This document shows, piece by piece, positions 33,778 to 46,535 of a DNA stretch of 64,000 nucleotides. The DNA is from Microcebus murinus (Eukaryota; Chordata; Mammalia; Primates; Cheirogaleidae). Made by a program: the position numbers and the translations under genes. The notes under the pieces are model-generated. The model saw only the letters and a program-made list of their open reading frames with translations, ran no database searches and had not been told where the DNA came from. Every line of letters starts with the position of its first letter. Positions within the stretch are counted from its first letter, which is position 1. The DNA lies in contig NC_134117.1 of NCBI RefSeq assembly GCF_040939455.1, positions 61,898,501-61,962,500 of the forward strand, read 5' to 3'.

Positions 33778-34435
33778 TTGCTTAAACTGACAAAGCCATG
33801 ACACAGAATGCCAGCCCAATACAATCATATAAATGCCCGAAAGTCAGCGTCAGTCAGCTGGGCAGTGCTGCAGGCCGGCCACCTGCGGGGAGGGTGGACA
33901 GCAGACATGCTCCTTTTCTTCTTCCCTGCTTCATTGCGTACGTCCTCCCTCAGCAGCCTAAACGTGGTGGTATGGTTTCTGATCCTGCCACGGTCACAAG
34001 GGCAGAGAGTGGTTGAGTTCTTATCTGCCTGGCACTGCTGTGAGGTGATTTTCAGCAGTTTGGATATGGCATTCGTTTTAGAGCTGCCCCTCTCAGGGGC
34101 TCTTCCGTGCCCACCCCTGTTCCCACCTGCAACGACCTTGGCCTGAGCAAATGCCCTGCACTCTGGCCTTTCTTTCCTCTGAGCTCCTAAGGACACCAGA
34201 GGCCCACGTTGGCTTGTCCTGTTCTGAAGCCTGTTTACACCCTTAACAGGGCCTTTGTCATAGGATCTCAAATAAGTACCCCATCCCCACAATGCCTCTC
34301 TTGCTCTTTTGCACTTGACCAGCATTTGGTCATCTGTAAACATGCAAATATTCTTTGCAAAAACAAATGCTGAGAGTGCAGACTAGACTCCACTGACTCA
34401 AGTCAACTAAGAAAGGGAGGAGAAATATTTGAATG
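33778..34435. other. Anonymous sequence
   Basis: A 172-codon minus-strand frame (34343-33825) is basic and Ser-rich with no domain, signal or splice support. I leave it uncalled. Confidence 0.35.
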
Positions 34436-34439
34436 CACA

Positions 34440-34550
34440 ATTCTCAGGCAGATATACAAATGACCAATAGCACAGGAGAAGATGCTCAACATGACCAGTC
34501 ACTAGGAAAATGATCTAATGGGGATGGCATTAACATTTTGGCAAGAAGAA
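34440..34550 (+). repeat. L1 fragment
   Basis: 'cagatatacaaatgaccaat' and 'aagatgctcaacatgacca' match the 3' part of mammalian L1 ORF2. Confidence 0.55.
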
Positions 34551-34644
34551 TTTAAATGTCAATGATATAAGATGCCATTTCATATTCAATAGAAGAGCTC
34601 TCTCCCTTCACAGAATATTCAATAGAATGAACATAGTCAAAAAG

Positions 34645-34945
34645 GCAGGCCAAGCCTGATGGCTCCTGCCTATAATCCTAGCACTCTAGGAGGACAAGGT
34701 GGGAGGATCGCTTGAGCTCAGGAGTTGAAGGCCAGCCTGAGCAAGAGCAAGACCCCATCTCTACAAAAAACAGAAAAATTACCTGGGCATGGTGGTGTGT
34801 GACTGTAGTCCCAGTTAATGGGGAGGCTGAGGCCGGAGGATTGCTTGGGCCCAGGAGTTTCGGTTGCAGTGTGCTATGATGATGCTACTGCATTCTACTG
34901 GGCTGACACAGTGAGAGTATGTGTCCACAAAAAAAAGATAAAAGA
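34645..34945 (+). mobile_element. Old Alu (J-like) SINE
   Basis: Dimer with 'gcctataatcctagcactc', 'gcctgagcaagagcaagac', 'gcatggtggtgtgtgactg' and 'tgcagtgtgctatgatgatg'; more diverged than the lemur-type copies. Confidence 0.85.
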
Positions 34946-35884
34946 GAAAAGGCAGACTATAAGAAATACTGCAAAAGATGTATAACTATAAGTGTAAAGT
35001 TACAGTTTCTCCACGTCATTTCACTTCCAATTTCTTCCCCTCAAGAACAATTGGAATTCTTTGGCATCTCAAGTCTCATAGGTCAGTCAAGGTTCTGCTA
35101 GATTCTTGTGCTCTTTTGCATGAATTTTCAAGATACATTTTGCTCTTTCATATGAGTCCCAAATAAAAAGCAGATATGTAAGAAGTAGAAACTGCAGGAG
35201 AGGCATAAAACCACAGTCAATGGGAGAAAATATAAAAATGTTATGTACCTAGATAATGGAAAATCTATTGGCATATAACCCCATTTAAAAGCTTGGTTCT
35301 ACAGTAGAGAGAATCTGTACATCATAACATGAATATTCAGAACAAGAGAATAAACATTCAGTGAAGGGACAGAGCTCTTCGTCTCAAACACGGTCTAGAC
35401 CTTTTCCGTTATAGAAACTTTGCATGTCCTCAACTGCTCTAACGCATTCCTTCTACTCCTCTGAATTAGTCAAAACCTGGCTCTCTCCTGCTGATCCTGC
35501 TTTCCCTAAGTCCTCTCAGGTGTAATCTATTCACTCTCACCCCAGCTGTTTCAGGGTGAAGAAGTGAGCTCTTTGTTCCCACCACCACTCCCAGACCATG
35601 TCTAACCCCACCTCTTGTCTAAAGCGCTATTCCTTCCAAGTCCAGAACCATCTGACTAGAGACCTATCCAAGTCCCTTCATGCGCCATCTAACAAATACC
35701 CTCATTATATTCCCATTCACCAAAGACTTTGGAACTGACCTTGGTCTTCCTCTTCATGCCAAGCCCTGCCTTAATGAATGGGGAACTTCAACATCCAAAC
35801 CTCTCCACCACACTCCACACCCACACATCTAACTTGAAATCTTTACCAAAGTACCTCAAATCCAACCTGAACAAAACAGAATTC
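34946..35884. other. Anonymous sequence
   Basis: No gene or named repeat recognised. Confidence 0.4.
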
Positions 35885-36010
35885 ATGGATCCCCCATGAT
35901 GGTACATGCCTAGAGCCCCAGCTACTCCGATGGCTGAGGCAGGAGAATCACTTGTGCCCAGCAGTTCAAATCCAGCTTGGGAAACATAGCAAGACTCCAG
36001 CTCTAAAAAA
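35885..36010 (+). repeat. Alu right-arm-like fragment
   Basis: 'gagccccagctactccgatg', 'gctgaggcaggagaatcac', 'gggaaacatagcaagactcc'. A single arm only. Confidence 0.65.
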
Positions 36011-36668
36011 CATTTAAAATCAACCCTCCCCTTGAACTCATGATCTCCCTACTTGCCAGCCTTAGCCCAGCTTAGTCTCCAGGTTCCTCAGGGAGTGGCA
36101 CCAACAATTGTACATGCATGAGGTGGAAATCTTAAAAAGACCTTTAACTTCCCTCAGCCCTCACAACCAGAACATCACAAAAACACATTGATTCTACAAT
36201 ATACACATCTCTTGAACTCACCATGTTTCTCCATTCCTACTTTCACCAAGCTCATTCAAGCGTCTGTTCTATCATGCCTGGACTACTGCAGTGCTTACTA
36301 ACTCATCTCACTGAATCTACTCTTACTATTCTCACCCTAGGCTGTAATGTGCATTGTACCCAAAGGAACACTTGTTTTGCCTATTCTAAATTCTTAGCAC
36401 ATGCACACTGGTGGGTGCAAAGCAAATCATCTGTAATATTTCCTGAAAAACCATGTCAGAATGGGAAACCAGTGACACAGGGAATGAGTAAACAATCTTC
36501 CCCTTTATACCACTGGTTGTGGTTTTGTAGACAAAGCAATATTGAATTTTTATCTCCACAAATATAACTGTTCTTAGCTCATGGTTAGAATAAAATGAAG
36601 ACCCAGTTGATGATCAAAGTGCCTCACTGACATATTTAAAGCACTGCTATAATGATGCATCTATTATG
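36011..36668. other. Anonymous sequence
   Basis: A 114-codon plus frame at 36223 has no domain. Nothing supported. Confidence 0.4.
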
Positions 36669-36997
36669 TTTCTTTCTTTCTTTTTTTTTTTCTTTTTGAG
36701 ACAGAGTCTCTCACTCTGTTCCCCAGGCTAGAGTGCCGTGGCATCAGCCTAGCTCACAGCAACCTCAAACTCCTGGGCTCAAGCGATCTTCCTGCCTCAG
36801 TCTCTCAAGTAGCTGAGACTACAGGCATGGGCCACCATGACCAGCTACTTTTTTCTATATATTTTTAGTTGTCTGGCTAATTTCTTTCCATTTTCTTCAG
36901 TAGAGATGGGGTCTTGCTCTTGCTCAGGTCTCAAACTCCTGAACTCAAATGACTTACCTGCCTCTGCCTCCCAGACTGCTAGGATGACAGGCATGAG
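36669..36997 (-). mobile_element. Alu SINE, reverse
   Basis: Starts with the T tract and 'gagacagagtctctcactc', passes a lemur-type linker (attttagttgtctggctaat region) and ends 'gatgacaggcatgag'. Flanks tattatgtttctttctt and tattatctttctttctt look like the duplication. Confidence 0.88.
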
Positions 36998-37898
36998 ATA
37001 TTATCTTTCTTTCTTGGAGGGATATTTCTGGTGAACAGAGGGCCTACAGCTTTTACCATTTTCAAGTGCCTATTTAGGAATATTATATATTTATGTTATT
37101 TTAATAAATGAAAAAATAAACATAGAAAAATATTTTCATTATCCTTAGAAGGACTCTTCTTTCCTATGCAATGGCAGATTGAGTGTCTGGACTCAGTTTC
37201 CCTGTATTACTGTAGATCATAACTTCAAGCTATAACCCAAATGATGAAACTAATGGAACAGAAAAGCCTCCCAACACCAACATTTAACAGAGAAAGTACA
37301 ATCTAATATATAAAGGAATAAATATCCTGGCTGAAATGGAAGAAATACAATAGAAAATTGCTTTTAAGCCCCAAGAAATTTCATTGTTCCTCTGAAAGAA
37401 GGAAGACTGAAATCAATTAGGAAATGTGTGAGCAAGAGAGAAAACTTAAAATCATTTTAATCTAGTTCTGAGTACTTCCTGGAGAACCTGGGTGAGCCAC
37501 TCTAAATACAGAAATCCACAGTCCAGAGTACTGAAGTGCTTCAAGGAGCAACCATGACAGTGTGGGAGTCTGAAATTCATGGACAGCGTAAAGTAAGCAA
37601 GCTCAGAAAGTGGGCTCTTTTTTAGCCCATGTGAAAAGGCTAAAGAATTTACTTCGGCACTTGCTGAACTCATGAAGTCATAGTTAACATCTCACAAGCT
37701 AATTCTGACCTAAGAGAATGCTCTATTTTTGTTATTCAGAGAATAACATTTAGAATACTATTTACAATAAATCACTTCAGATCTACCTGAAATAAGACAA
37801 GCAAAAGTAAATGCTAGTAACTTACAATCAGAAGCATCTCTGAAAGAGACACTTGACCCATGATTTCACACGTGGAAAGGATGAAAATTAGCTATTAC
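36998..37898. other. Anonymous sequence downstream of the YME1L1-like copy
   Basis: I searched this stretch on the minus strand for the last YME1L1 exons and did not find them. The 73-codon minus frame at 37452-37673 does not match that protein. Confidence 0.35.
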
Positions 37899-37972
37899 CT
37901 TTTCACTGCTTCCAAATCCGGTTAGCATCTGCTTTACTATTTTAGGTGCATTATCAAAATCCCTGGAAGCAC
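37899..37972 (-). pseudogene. YME1L1-like pseudo-exon e
   Basis: 74 bp reading GASRDFDNAPKIVKQM then LTGFGSSEK between acceptor ttttactttag and donor gtaatag. It matches the GASSDFDNAT region of the M41 domain. Confidence 0.9.
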
Positions 37973-38070
37973 CTAAAGTAAAATAAATTTCAAAACAAAT
38001 AACTCAATTTAAATAATGTCTTTAAACCTACAAACACTATTTTTGAACTAAAGCCATTCTTTCCAGCTAC

Positions 38071-38195
38071 CTGTGGTCATGGAGTCCATTCCAAACACAA
38101 GCTCGTCCGCCACTCTTTCTCCCATGCTAACACATGTCTGTGCAAGCAGCTGGGCTCAACAGCATTCCATCTGTCATGCTCAGGCAACACAAGCA
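38071..38195 (-). pseudogene. YME1L1-like pseudo-exon d
   Basis: LPEHDRWN, a one-base loss, then AQLLAQTCVSMGERVADELVF up to MTT and a good donor (gtagct). Acceptor ccaag at 38196-38200. Confidence 0.88.
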
Positions 38196-38996
38196 CTTGG
38201 ATAACTGAAAAATAATCAGATGATAACTAAAGAAGGACCTTCACGTACAGTTCTGAAATAGTGACATTAGAAACCACAATGATCATTTGGCTCTCACTAA
38301 AGTAAACACTTACTACCATAATGCTGACTAATGAAAGACACTAAGAGAAATGACTATCAGATGACTGATGGCAAAACAAGCAATGTAGACAACAAAAAAT
38401 AATTGCTTACATAGCAAAAATGCATTTTTAAAACAATAAGTGCATAATATGGCAATAGCACTGTCTTCTCCTTAGTTATATAGAAATGTTTAAGATATTT
38501 ACAACTGGAAAGACATGATGAGGAAACCTTTACTAAGTGAGAAAAATCTTAGAAAAACTATTGAATCCATTATTAGGACACATAATTTCTCTCTTTTGGG
38601 GGAATTGAGCATTTAGACATTTAAGCCTTATAGCTTGCTGCCATTAATCAATTAAGTTTTATAACACACCTATGTAACATGAAATATATTAAATCCTTAT
38701 AATAGTCTTTTTAATATATATTACTTTAAAACATTTTTAAAAGAAAATGGGCAGAAATCACTCCACAACACATATAATATATATTATAAGTCTAAATAAT
38801 ACTCTTTATTAAGAGAAAAAAAATCCACAAATGCCTCTATGTGATTTCAAGAGGCTTCAAGGAAGTTAAAGAAGAAGGTATTTAAAAACATAAGAAGTAG
38901 GTGAATTCTTTTTATAAATGTTTTAATCAGCAATTTCCTACATAACCTTCTGGAGGGCTTGATTTGAGAACAAAACAAGAAACTACAAAAAATTTG

Positions 38997-39141
38997 CATG
39001 TCCAACGGTTGGCCCTCATGTCATGGTTGTAGCTTTGTTGATAGGTGTCGCATCTTCTGTGCAATATGCAATAACAGCACCACCAGATTGGTGTGATGGT
39101 TTGATTTTGGTTATCAATTTCCACACTTCCTCCCTCAGACC
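38997..39141 (-). pseudogene. YME1L1-like pseudo-exon c (zinc-site exon, broken)
   Basis: Starts VEIDNQNQTIT, loses the frame by about one base, then reads SHQSGGAVIAYCTEDA where the active protease has its HEXXH helix. TGA at 39016-39018 stops it. The expected GT donor after the exon reads CA/GC. Confidence 0.88.
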
Positions 39142-39228
39142 CTCTGCTAAATATTTAATTGAGCAAAATACTGCATTAAAAGGGAGCATTTCAATCAATG
39201 AAACCCATTTTCCTTTGCAAATCAAATA

Positions 39229-39542
39229 CAGTCAGACCTCCTTATCCATGGGTTCCTCATACATCGATTCAACCAACTGGGGATTGAAAATATAGGGGGA
39301 AATCAGTAAAAAACATACAAATAAAAGAACGATACAGGATAGCAGCAAGTTGCACAGCATTTACATGGTATTAGGTATTATATGCAATCTAGAGATGATG
39401 TAATGAATTTGGGGGAATGAGCAGAGGTTATATACATAAAGTCTGCCACTCTGCATAAGAGACTTGAGCCGCCCTGAATTTTGGTGTCCACAGGGGTTCC
39501 TGGAACCAGTTCCTCCCACAGATACTGAGGGATGGATGAATG
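39229..39542 (+). mobile_element. Tigger/pogo-like non-autonomous DNA transposon
   Basis: Starts cagtcagacctccttatcc after a TA, contains 'attcaaccaactggggattg' and 'gtattaggtattatatgcaa', and ends 'tactgagggatgga' near TA 39543. This is the layout of mammalian Tigger-derived MITEs. Ends are diverged. It lies in an intron of the YME1L1-like copy. Confidence 0.7.
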
Positions 39543-40505
39543 TATCTGATATGGGATTAATCTTAAAAAAAATCATTCTCCTTAAAGTCATTTTAGAGTA
39601 ACATAATTTAATATTATTCATAAATATTTTGAACAGAGTAAAGGTTTTTGAAAAAGAAAATGGGTAGAATTCACTCCACAACACAGCAAACTATAACAAT
39701 TTGCAACTACAAACCACAGCTGTCAGAACTATCATCTTAATCCTTACATCGAAAGGGATGGAATAATTCTATTTTATAAAATAAACTTGCTATTTAATAA
39801 GAAAGTCCTATGTAAGCAGCTGTTAAGACAATCTGAAATTTAAAATAAAAATTAAAGAAAGAATAAATAAAACTAGCCAGCCTTTCTAACGGCAATATTG
39901 GACAAGAGGAAATGCCTGGGGACCCCGTGCCTGGTCACAAGTATAATTATATAAACAACCGGAATATATTTGCTCTTTAAGAAGCCTAATTTTGTCGTTT
40001 TCAAGAATATATTTTCATGTTCCGATAACCTTTCTTTTTTAACCTCTCTCTTCAGTCAGATGAAAAGGTCTTCTAAGAAGAACTAATGGGCGTAACGCTG
40101 TGAACGCCCAAGGGCCTGCCACCTGCCAGTGTCCCACCTGCACTCTTGTCTCTTCAACACCGCGGTGTCCAGCCACAGGCCTCAGGCCTCCTCCTGGGCG
40201 ACGGTTCCCCTCATGGCTGCCCAGTAGACCAGCCCAGCAAGAGAAGGGACCAGCCGGGCTCAGGACACCTCAGGGAGCGTCTCTGAGCGGCGGTTCCACC
40301 ATTCGGATCTCAGGCCAACGCCAGGGCTGCGTGAAGTTATTTATTGCAACATGTATGTACTCAGGCAGGAAGGTTTTAGATTAAGTTTAGATTCAGATGA
40401 GATTCAACACAGCTTTCGCTGTCTAAATAGCATATTTGCCAAGAAAATAATTTATTATCTAATAAATGAAAAGTAAAGGTAGAAAAAAACATAAAGAAAA
40501 CCTAC

Positions 40506-40661
40506 CCATTAGCATTTTGTCTTTGGAAAAATCAAGTTTCTTCATGGTAACCATTTCTTTTCTATCAACAGTGGCCTTCAATGCAGTTTGGTTCACAGGA
40601 TTCTCCAACTCTGTCCCAGGAAAGCCAATAGGACCTCGAGCTGTGATTTCTGGATGAACAG
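40506..40661 (-). pseudogene. YME1L1-like pseudo-exon b (AAA lid)
   Basis: The best preserved segment: 156 bp open from acceptor acattag to donor gtaggt, reading PEITARGPIGFPG..ELENPVNQ and ..KEMVTMKKLDFSKDK. Parent residues are clear, with many substitutions. Confidence 0.9.
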
Positions 40662-40930
40662 CTAATGTAAAAAGACAACATAACACTAAAAGTCCAAAAC
40701 AGCTAAAACAAAGCACTTCACAAAGAACTCACATGACAAAGGAAAAAAGAAAACAGCTATTCTGAGCTATAAGTTAAAATATTTACCTTGAAACTCAAAG
40801 AAACTTAATTCATTAAAATTCTTAGGGAAAGGAGCCCAAAAATGCCACCAAAATGGGTATTGGGACAAATCACAAACATGCTTAAATTTAGATAAGTTTA
40901 TGGAGGAAAAAGCAATGTGGAGCTACCTAA

Positions 40931-41212
<282 letters not shown>

Positions 41213-41429
41213 TAAAACCTGCCTTTATGGTAGGAAATGTATTTAATTTTTGAATTGATCCAGCCACCTTTGAAATACTGCATCTGTAAGAGCTTCATTT
41301 ATTACTCCAGTCAGTTCCACAGGTTTTGTATTATGGTTTGCTTTCCTCTTTTCTTGTCCCCAAACTGACCTTGTCACGAGCTGCTGTTTCTGGAACTTTT
41401 TCTACTGTTCTGTCTTTTAGACTCATCTT

Positions 41430-41790
41430 TTAAGCATTTAGTACCACTCGGCCATAAAAAAGGATGAATTAATGCCTCTTGCATCAATTTGGGAGGAACT
41501 AGAGACCATCCTAAGTGAAATGTGTCAAGAATGGAAAAACAGACACCACATGTACACTCTAATAAAATGGCACTAACCGATGGCACACAGGTGCACAGAT
41601 GACAGTACACGTCACAGGAATCAAGCAGGGGAAGGGGAGAAGGGGGCAAGAAAATCCACCTAACGGGTACAAGGAACACTATTCAGGTGACGGGCACATT
41701 TACAGCCCTGACTCAAGCTATGTATCAAAAACATTTGTACTCTCCTAAGATTTGAAACAAAAAACATTTAAAAAATAATAAAATAAATCC
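41430..41790 (+). repeat. L1 3' end fragment
   Basis: 'taccactcggccataaaaaa', 'ggaggaactagagaccatc', 'acaccacatgtacactctaa' and an A-rich end match the L1 ORF2/3' UTR junction. 5' truncated. Confidence 0.75.
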
Positions 41791-42212
41791 ATAAATCTTT
41801 TATTTTGTGATTTTCTCCACCCAAAGTCTTCTCTGCTTCTGCAACTTGAGAAATGTTCAATTTTATTTTATCCTGGTGATAATTTATATCAGAAATTTTA
41901 AGACTTTTACTCTAGCAAAAGCCAACCTTAGAGGGCCAAAACTTTATTTTGTTAACTGCTGTATCTCCTGTGCCTACCCCCTGCCTGGAGACACATAAGT
42001 GTTCATGAATGGACAGACCCACACTGTGCAGCCATTGCAATTACTCTGCCACAAAGCAATGATGGTGAAGGCTGTTCAAGGTCTATTGCTAAGTGAAGAA
42101 AAAAATTACAGAAACTATGCGTAGCGTAGTTTCAAACTAAAATTACAAACAAATAATTTATTTTTATTAAAATAAAAGTTAGAGATATATGCAAAAGTTA
42201 GAGATATAAAAA

Positions 42213-42213
42213 C

Positions 42214-42248
<35 letters not shown>
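42213..42248. repeat. (TA)n(TG)n microsatellite
   Basis: acatatatatatgtgtgtgt run of about 35 bp. Confidence 0.9.
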
Positions 42249-42499
42249 ATCTTCAAATATTATCTGTCTCAGTACTCTAAAAGAAACCTTTCTTTGGAAT
42301 CAGAATTCAAAGCAATAGACTCTCTTCAATATACACTAAGGAACAGACTTGTAAAATGATGTGTAAATGGTGGAAAAGGACATAAAACTGAACTGGTCAT
42401 TTAATACATTTATCATATGAGGACCAGAAACAGGGTCGATGGATATTTTGCCATTTTATAGATATAATAATGTTTATACTGTAGAATTAGACTTATGCT

Positions 42500-42612
42500 T
42501 ATCAAACTGTATTTATTTTATTTAGATACCATTTCAAAATTTCTTGTTGACCTTTTCCATGTGTCCTTGGAAGTATACTCGCATGTCAGAGCCGCTAGGA
42601 CATATTCAGGTG
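42500..42612 (-). pseudogene. YME1L1-like pseudo-exon a (second region of homology/AAA end)
   Basis: Corresponds to the exon that in YME1L1 follows the arginine-finger region and ends near the KWYLNKI motif. KWYLNKI is still readable on the minus strand, but stops and small indels break the frame upstream and downstream of it. An acceptor-like tttag lies at 42613-42617. Confidence 0.8.
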
Positions 42613-43859
42613 CTAAAGGAAGAATGCAAAAAGAGAACATCCATTAATAACTGGACTATGCTGGAGTTCAAGTTAAACACAGCTGACACACTAAAGACAT
42701 GATTGGGAAGATAATGACAGCCAGAGACTAGGTCAATGTTTGAACAAAAATGTTTAGATACCTCCTTTGAAAACATGGCTCAATTAACAGTCTCAATAAC
42801 CAGGAGGCAGAACAAAGTTCATTTGGATATATACGTGTATGGCACGTCTAGGTAGCACATCTTGGGAAACCAAGACATGCAAGGAAGTCAGGGACGGAAC
42901 AAATTATTTTACAACAGACTGCTATGAGAACCACACACCCATCTCCACTGCTAAGTAGAGAATTTTCCACTGGAGTCTCAGGCAAAGGCAAACTACTCAT
43001 CAAGTGTTAATGTAAATAATTTCTACAATCAGTGTTACAAGCTGTCTAAACGATTGGAAGTGGGAGTGGACAAAAGGTGATCCCAGGCTCAGGTTTTTGT
43101 CATCTGCTTACAACTACCACTGACTGTGGCAGATTGGAGCCTACAATGAACTGGCACCCTTCTGGGTCTTGGAATGTGGTTCAGCAAAATCCTAAAAAGG
43201 CATTTTAACATCTTAACTTTAAGTTTAAAATCCATGTAAATGTTACAATCTACCCTATGACATCTGTGTGTGCTTTAGTATACAAAATAACATTTTAAAG
43301 TAATTGTTGTGTGATAAAAGGACACCTCCAGAATAGAAGAAACAGCAGGTTTTACCCAGTTGCTTCAAATCCCCCCACAGTCCCAGGCTGTGACTCTCCA
43401 GTTTAAGCTGGTCAGTTGGGTCCTTCCGGGGCTGGCTGTGGGAGGCTTTAAGCAGCAAGCCATTGAGTTTAGACTTCACACTGTAGGAAACTGGCAAGTC
43501 ATGAGAACATTGCAAACAGAGGGATCAAATTGCAACGTGTTGGAAACACTAAGCCAGAAACAGTGTGAAGGATGGTTTGGGGGGAAGAGATGAGAAAAAA
43601 AGCAAACAAGTTAGCCCATGCAGGAAAACAGGCAATGCCATGGGAAGTGGAGCACAAGAGGCAGTAGGAAGGGACAGGACAGAGGCAGTTAGCACCAGGC
43701 TGTGAGTCCTGTCCCTGCCTCCCCTGTCTCCCCCCCAGGGGCTTGTGTTTTGACAGCCACTCTGCCAACACTGGACTCAGGCTGGGCCTAGTGAGGGCCA
43801 AGGGCTTTGTCCTCCTGGAGGTTCAGGGACAAGCACTGACAGGAGGCAGATTGATGAAC
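42613..43859. other. Anonymous sequence
   Basis: I could not find further YME1L1-like exons upstream of 42612. Nothing else recognised. Confidence 0.4.
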
Positions 43860-45490
43860 AGGAGAAAAGGCAAACACATGTCTTTGACCTGCATACACAG
43901 CAGCTTCAGGATGGAGACCCCAGCCCAGGGAGGCACAGACACTTCCACACCACCTTGAGGGGACTGAAGGGGCGGGGCCTGGGCCCTGGAAGAAAAGGCT
44001 ATGGGATGGGAAGAAGAGGATTCTGTGGAGGGGCAATGAATGATCACTAGGGAGAGTGATTGGCTGGGGAAGGGAAAGTGACCCCCAGGGGGCTCTCTGT
44101 GGAATCTGAATGAGTCTTAAGGGCAGAACATCATCTTCTAAATGAGTCTGGGCAGATGTGCTGAGTCTCCCAGTCTCATGGGGAGGGAAAGAAAAGGAAA
44201 AATTATTCTCCTTGGCGGGTCTGGGTCTTAGGCAGATGCAGAAACTTCCACTCCTCTGGGGGAGACAGTGGGGTGGGTGAGTCAGATAGACCTGGAGGCT
44301 TCTTCAGTTCAGCCTGTCAAAGTGTCACAGTTGGGGGCATCAGTTTCTGAGCCCCAACAGTCACAAAGGTAAAAGCAGAAGTTAGCCCAATGTGGATGAC
44401 CCTGCAATTTTTATTAAACTATACTAGATGGTGACATCATAGAATTACCTCAAAGACCTTCTTAACAAACTCCTCTCAAAACTCAAGGCTGGGAAGAATA
44501 ATTTTCCTCCTAATGCACACAGGCTTTCTATAACTCAGCAGTGAGGCCTGTTTATACATTGTGTGTTGCTCTTTGTCTTCACTACTTGTAATCTCCAAGG
44601 TATATATTGTGCATTGTTTTAGTTTTCGCTGGCATTTTTTTGATACTGTTTTTCCTATTCTCATTACTTCTTGTTAATTTTAAGTAATTTTCATTCATTT
44701 GCAAGAGCAGCTCACAGACTAAGGGAAACACGTGCCCCTGATGACTTATTACAAAGGACATTTTATATGATGCCAATAAACTTCCAGATGAAGGACAAAT
44801 AGGCTGCAGTGTGGAAAGGTCCCCAGTGCTGAAGCTTCTGGTGGAGTTGGGGTGCACCACCCTCCTGGCATGTGGGTGGGTGAGTTCTGGCTCACCTTCC
44901 TGTAAGACTCCAGCTGTCCAACTGTCTGGGAGCTCCTTGAATCCTGTCCTTTTGAGCCTTTTAGGGAGACTTCATTGGATAAGAATGATTGACTACCATG
45001 TGGATAAGAATTGGATAAGAATGATTGACAACCATGTGATCGGACAAAAAGGATATGACCTAACACTATTACACTGAGTGGGAAACCCAGCAAACCCTGT
45101 GCAGAGATCCCTCTTCAACTCGTTGCACAGCTTTCCTTCTGCCTAGGAATGGGGCAGGACCCTCTCTGGAATGAGGGTCTTGTGACCCACAAGCAGATTA
45201 GAGTGCTCTCTCCAGCAAGTGAAAGGAGGACGGGAGAGGGTCAAAGTGAAATTTCTGTTTTCAGAGTCCTACTTCTGGGGCCTAAATCCCCCATCATTAA
45301 ACAAAAGACTGTAGAAGGGCTATGGGAGTTATAAGCCAGGAACCAGAGACAAAAACAAATATATATACATCATCATATCATAATGTCCTAAATGTGTGTA
45401 ACATTTTAGCCTTTCATACCGTATTTTAACTATACTTTTTCTACATTAACTATGTTTAGAAAAACAAATATTTACCAGTTTGTTCCAATT
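43860..45490 (+). repeat. Dispersed LTR-like repeat, copy 2
   Basis: Same orientation and order as 24059-25680, 19.8 kb away, with many substitutions and a local duplication around 44990-45040 ('ggataagaatgattgac' twice). No proviral interior links the two copies, so they are separate insertions or a dispersed duplicate. Confidence 0.7.
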
Positions 45491-45604
45491 GTGGAGAAAC
45501 ACAAATGTGTGCTGGCCTTGTTGTTATCTGTGGCCTTGTGCTGTTCATGACACTTTGGTTTGGAAAAGTATTTTAACAATATAAAAAATAAAAAGTAAAA
45601 AGTA

Positions 45605-45895
45605 AACTAGCTTGGTATGGGCGTTCCAACTACTCAGGAGGCTGACATGGGTGGATCACTGGAGGCTAAGAGTTTGACACCAGCCTGGGCAATATAGCCA
45701 CACACGCATTCTTGAAAATAAAGTGAAAAATATATTAGGTGGACATGTGCCGTGTTCCTGGAGTCCCAATTGCTCAGGAGGCTGAGCTGGGAGGATCGCT
45801 TGAGGCCAGGAGGTCCAGGCTACACTAAGCTATGACAGTGCACCACGTCCCAGCATGGGTGACAGGGCAACACTGTGTCACTCAAAACAGTAAAA
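45605..45895 (+). repeat. Old Alu-like dimer
   Basis: 'caactactcaggaggctgac', 'cagcctgggcaatatagcc', then a second arm 'ttgctcaggaggctgagctg', 'gggaggatcgcttgaggcc'. Strongly diverged. Confidence 0.7.
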
Positions 45896-46097
45896 ACGAT
45901 AAGAGTCCACCTAAAGAATTGCTTGTGCTTAAAAGCCATTTGTGAGTCACTGTGAATACTGAGATCGGGGCGATAAAGCTGCTCCCACTTGTTTGTTCAG
46001 ATGTCAGTGAGACTAGTTTTGGTCCCAGGCAAGGGGCTGCTTTGGATTACAATTGAGGAGGCAGATTTGATCTTGGCAGACACAGTAGGTTTCTGTT

Positions 46098-46237
46098 TGG
46101 TTGTTGTTGTTCTGGTGGTGGTGGTGGTGGTGGTTGTTGTTCACTGCAGCTTGAACTCCTGGCCTCAAGTGATCCTCTTGCCTCAGCCTCTTGAGTGGCT
46201 GGGACTCCAGGGGCATGCCACCGTGCCTGGCCTCGTG
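46098..46237 (-). repeat. Alu monomer fragment with (GGT)n/(GTT)n
   Basis: A gttgttgtt/ggtggtggt run (46098-46143) precedes 'cagcttgaactcctggcct', 'gcctcagcctcttgagtgg' and 'atgccaccgtgcctggcc'. It lies just past the stop codon of the MROH-like gene, so probably in its 3' UTR. Confidence 0.75.
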
Positions 46238-46278
46238 TGGACCTTGAGATGTTCTTGTGCCTCAGTTCTTGTAGCCTC

Positions 46279-46535
46279 TCACGGTGGAGCATCCATAACG
46301 CGTCTGTTGCGCCACCTGTGAAAGAAGGCGCGAATTTTTCGGGGACAGCTCTTTCGACGAGGGTTGTTTTTTCCTTTTTTGAAGAGGTGTGTCTTCCTCT
46401 GTGGGATTCTGATGCCCAGTATGGTCTTTCTTGGAGTGGGGAACTGGGAGGCAGGATTGCTCCCAACTTCTTCCAGTAAGGCTTGGGCCAAAGATGTTAT
46501 GGTTTGGTCCCCATCGTCTTCTACACGTTCTAGAG
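46279..46535 (-). CDS. MROH-like gene, terminal exon
   Basis: 257 bp of coding sequence after acceptor cttctttcag, in the phase left by exon 11. Reads [20 protein letters not shown] (a final HEAT-like helix pair), then [10 protein letters not shown] and a tail of about 45 residues very rich in Lys and Arg ([22 protein letters not shown]) to TGA at 46281-46279. The acidic D-x-x-x-I-x-x-L-A pattern after exon 11 is what the family shows at its C terminus; the basic tail is not something I recognise. It lies 8.5 kb from exon 11. Confidence 0.75.

Noticed and set aside
33825..34343. 172-codon minus-strand frame
   Set aside because: No start context, domain, splice support or recognisable homology.
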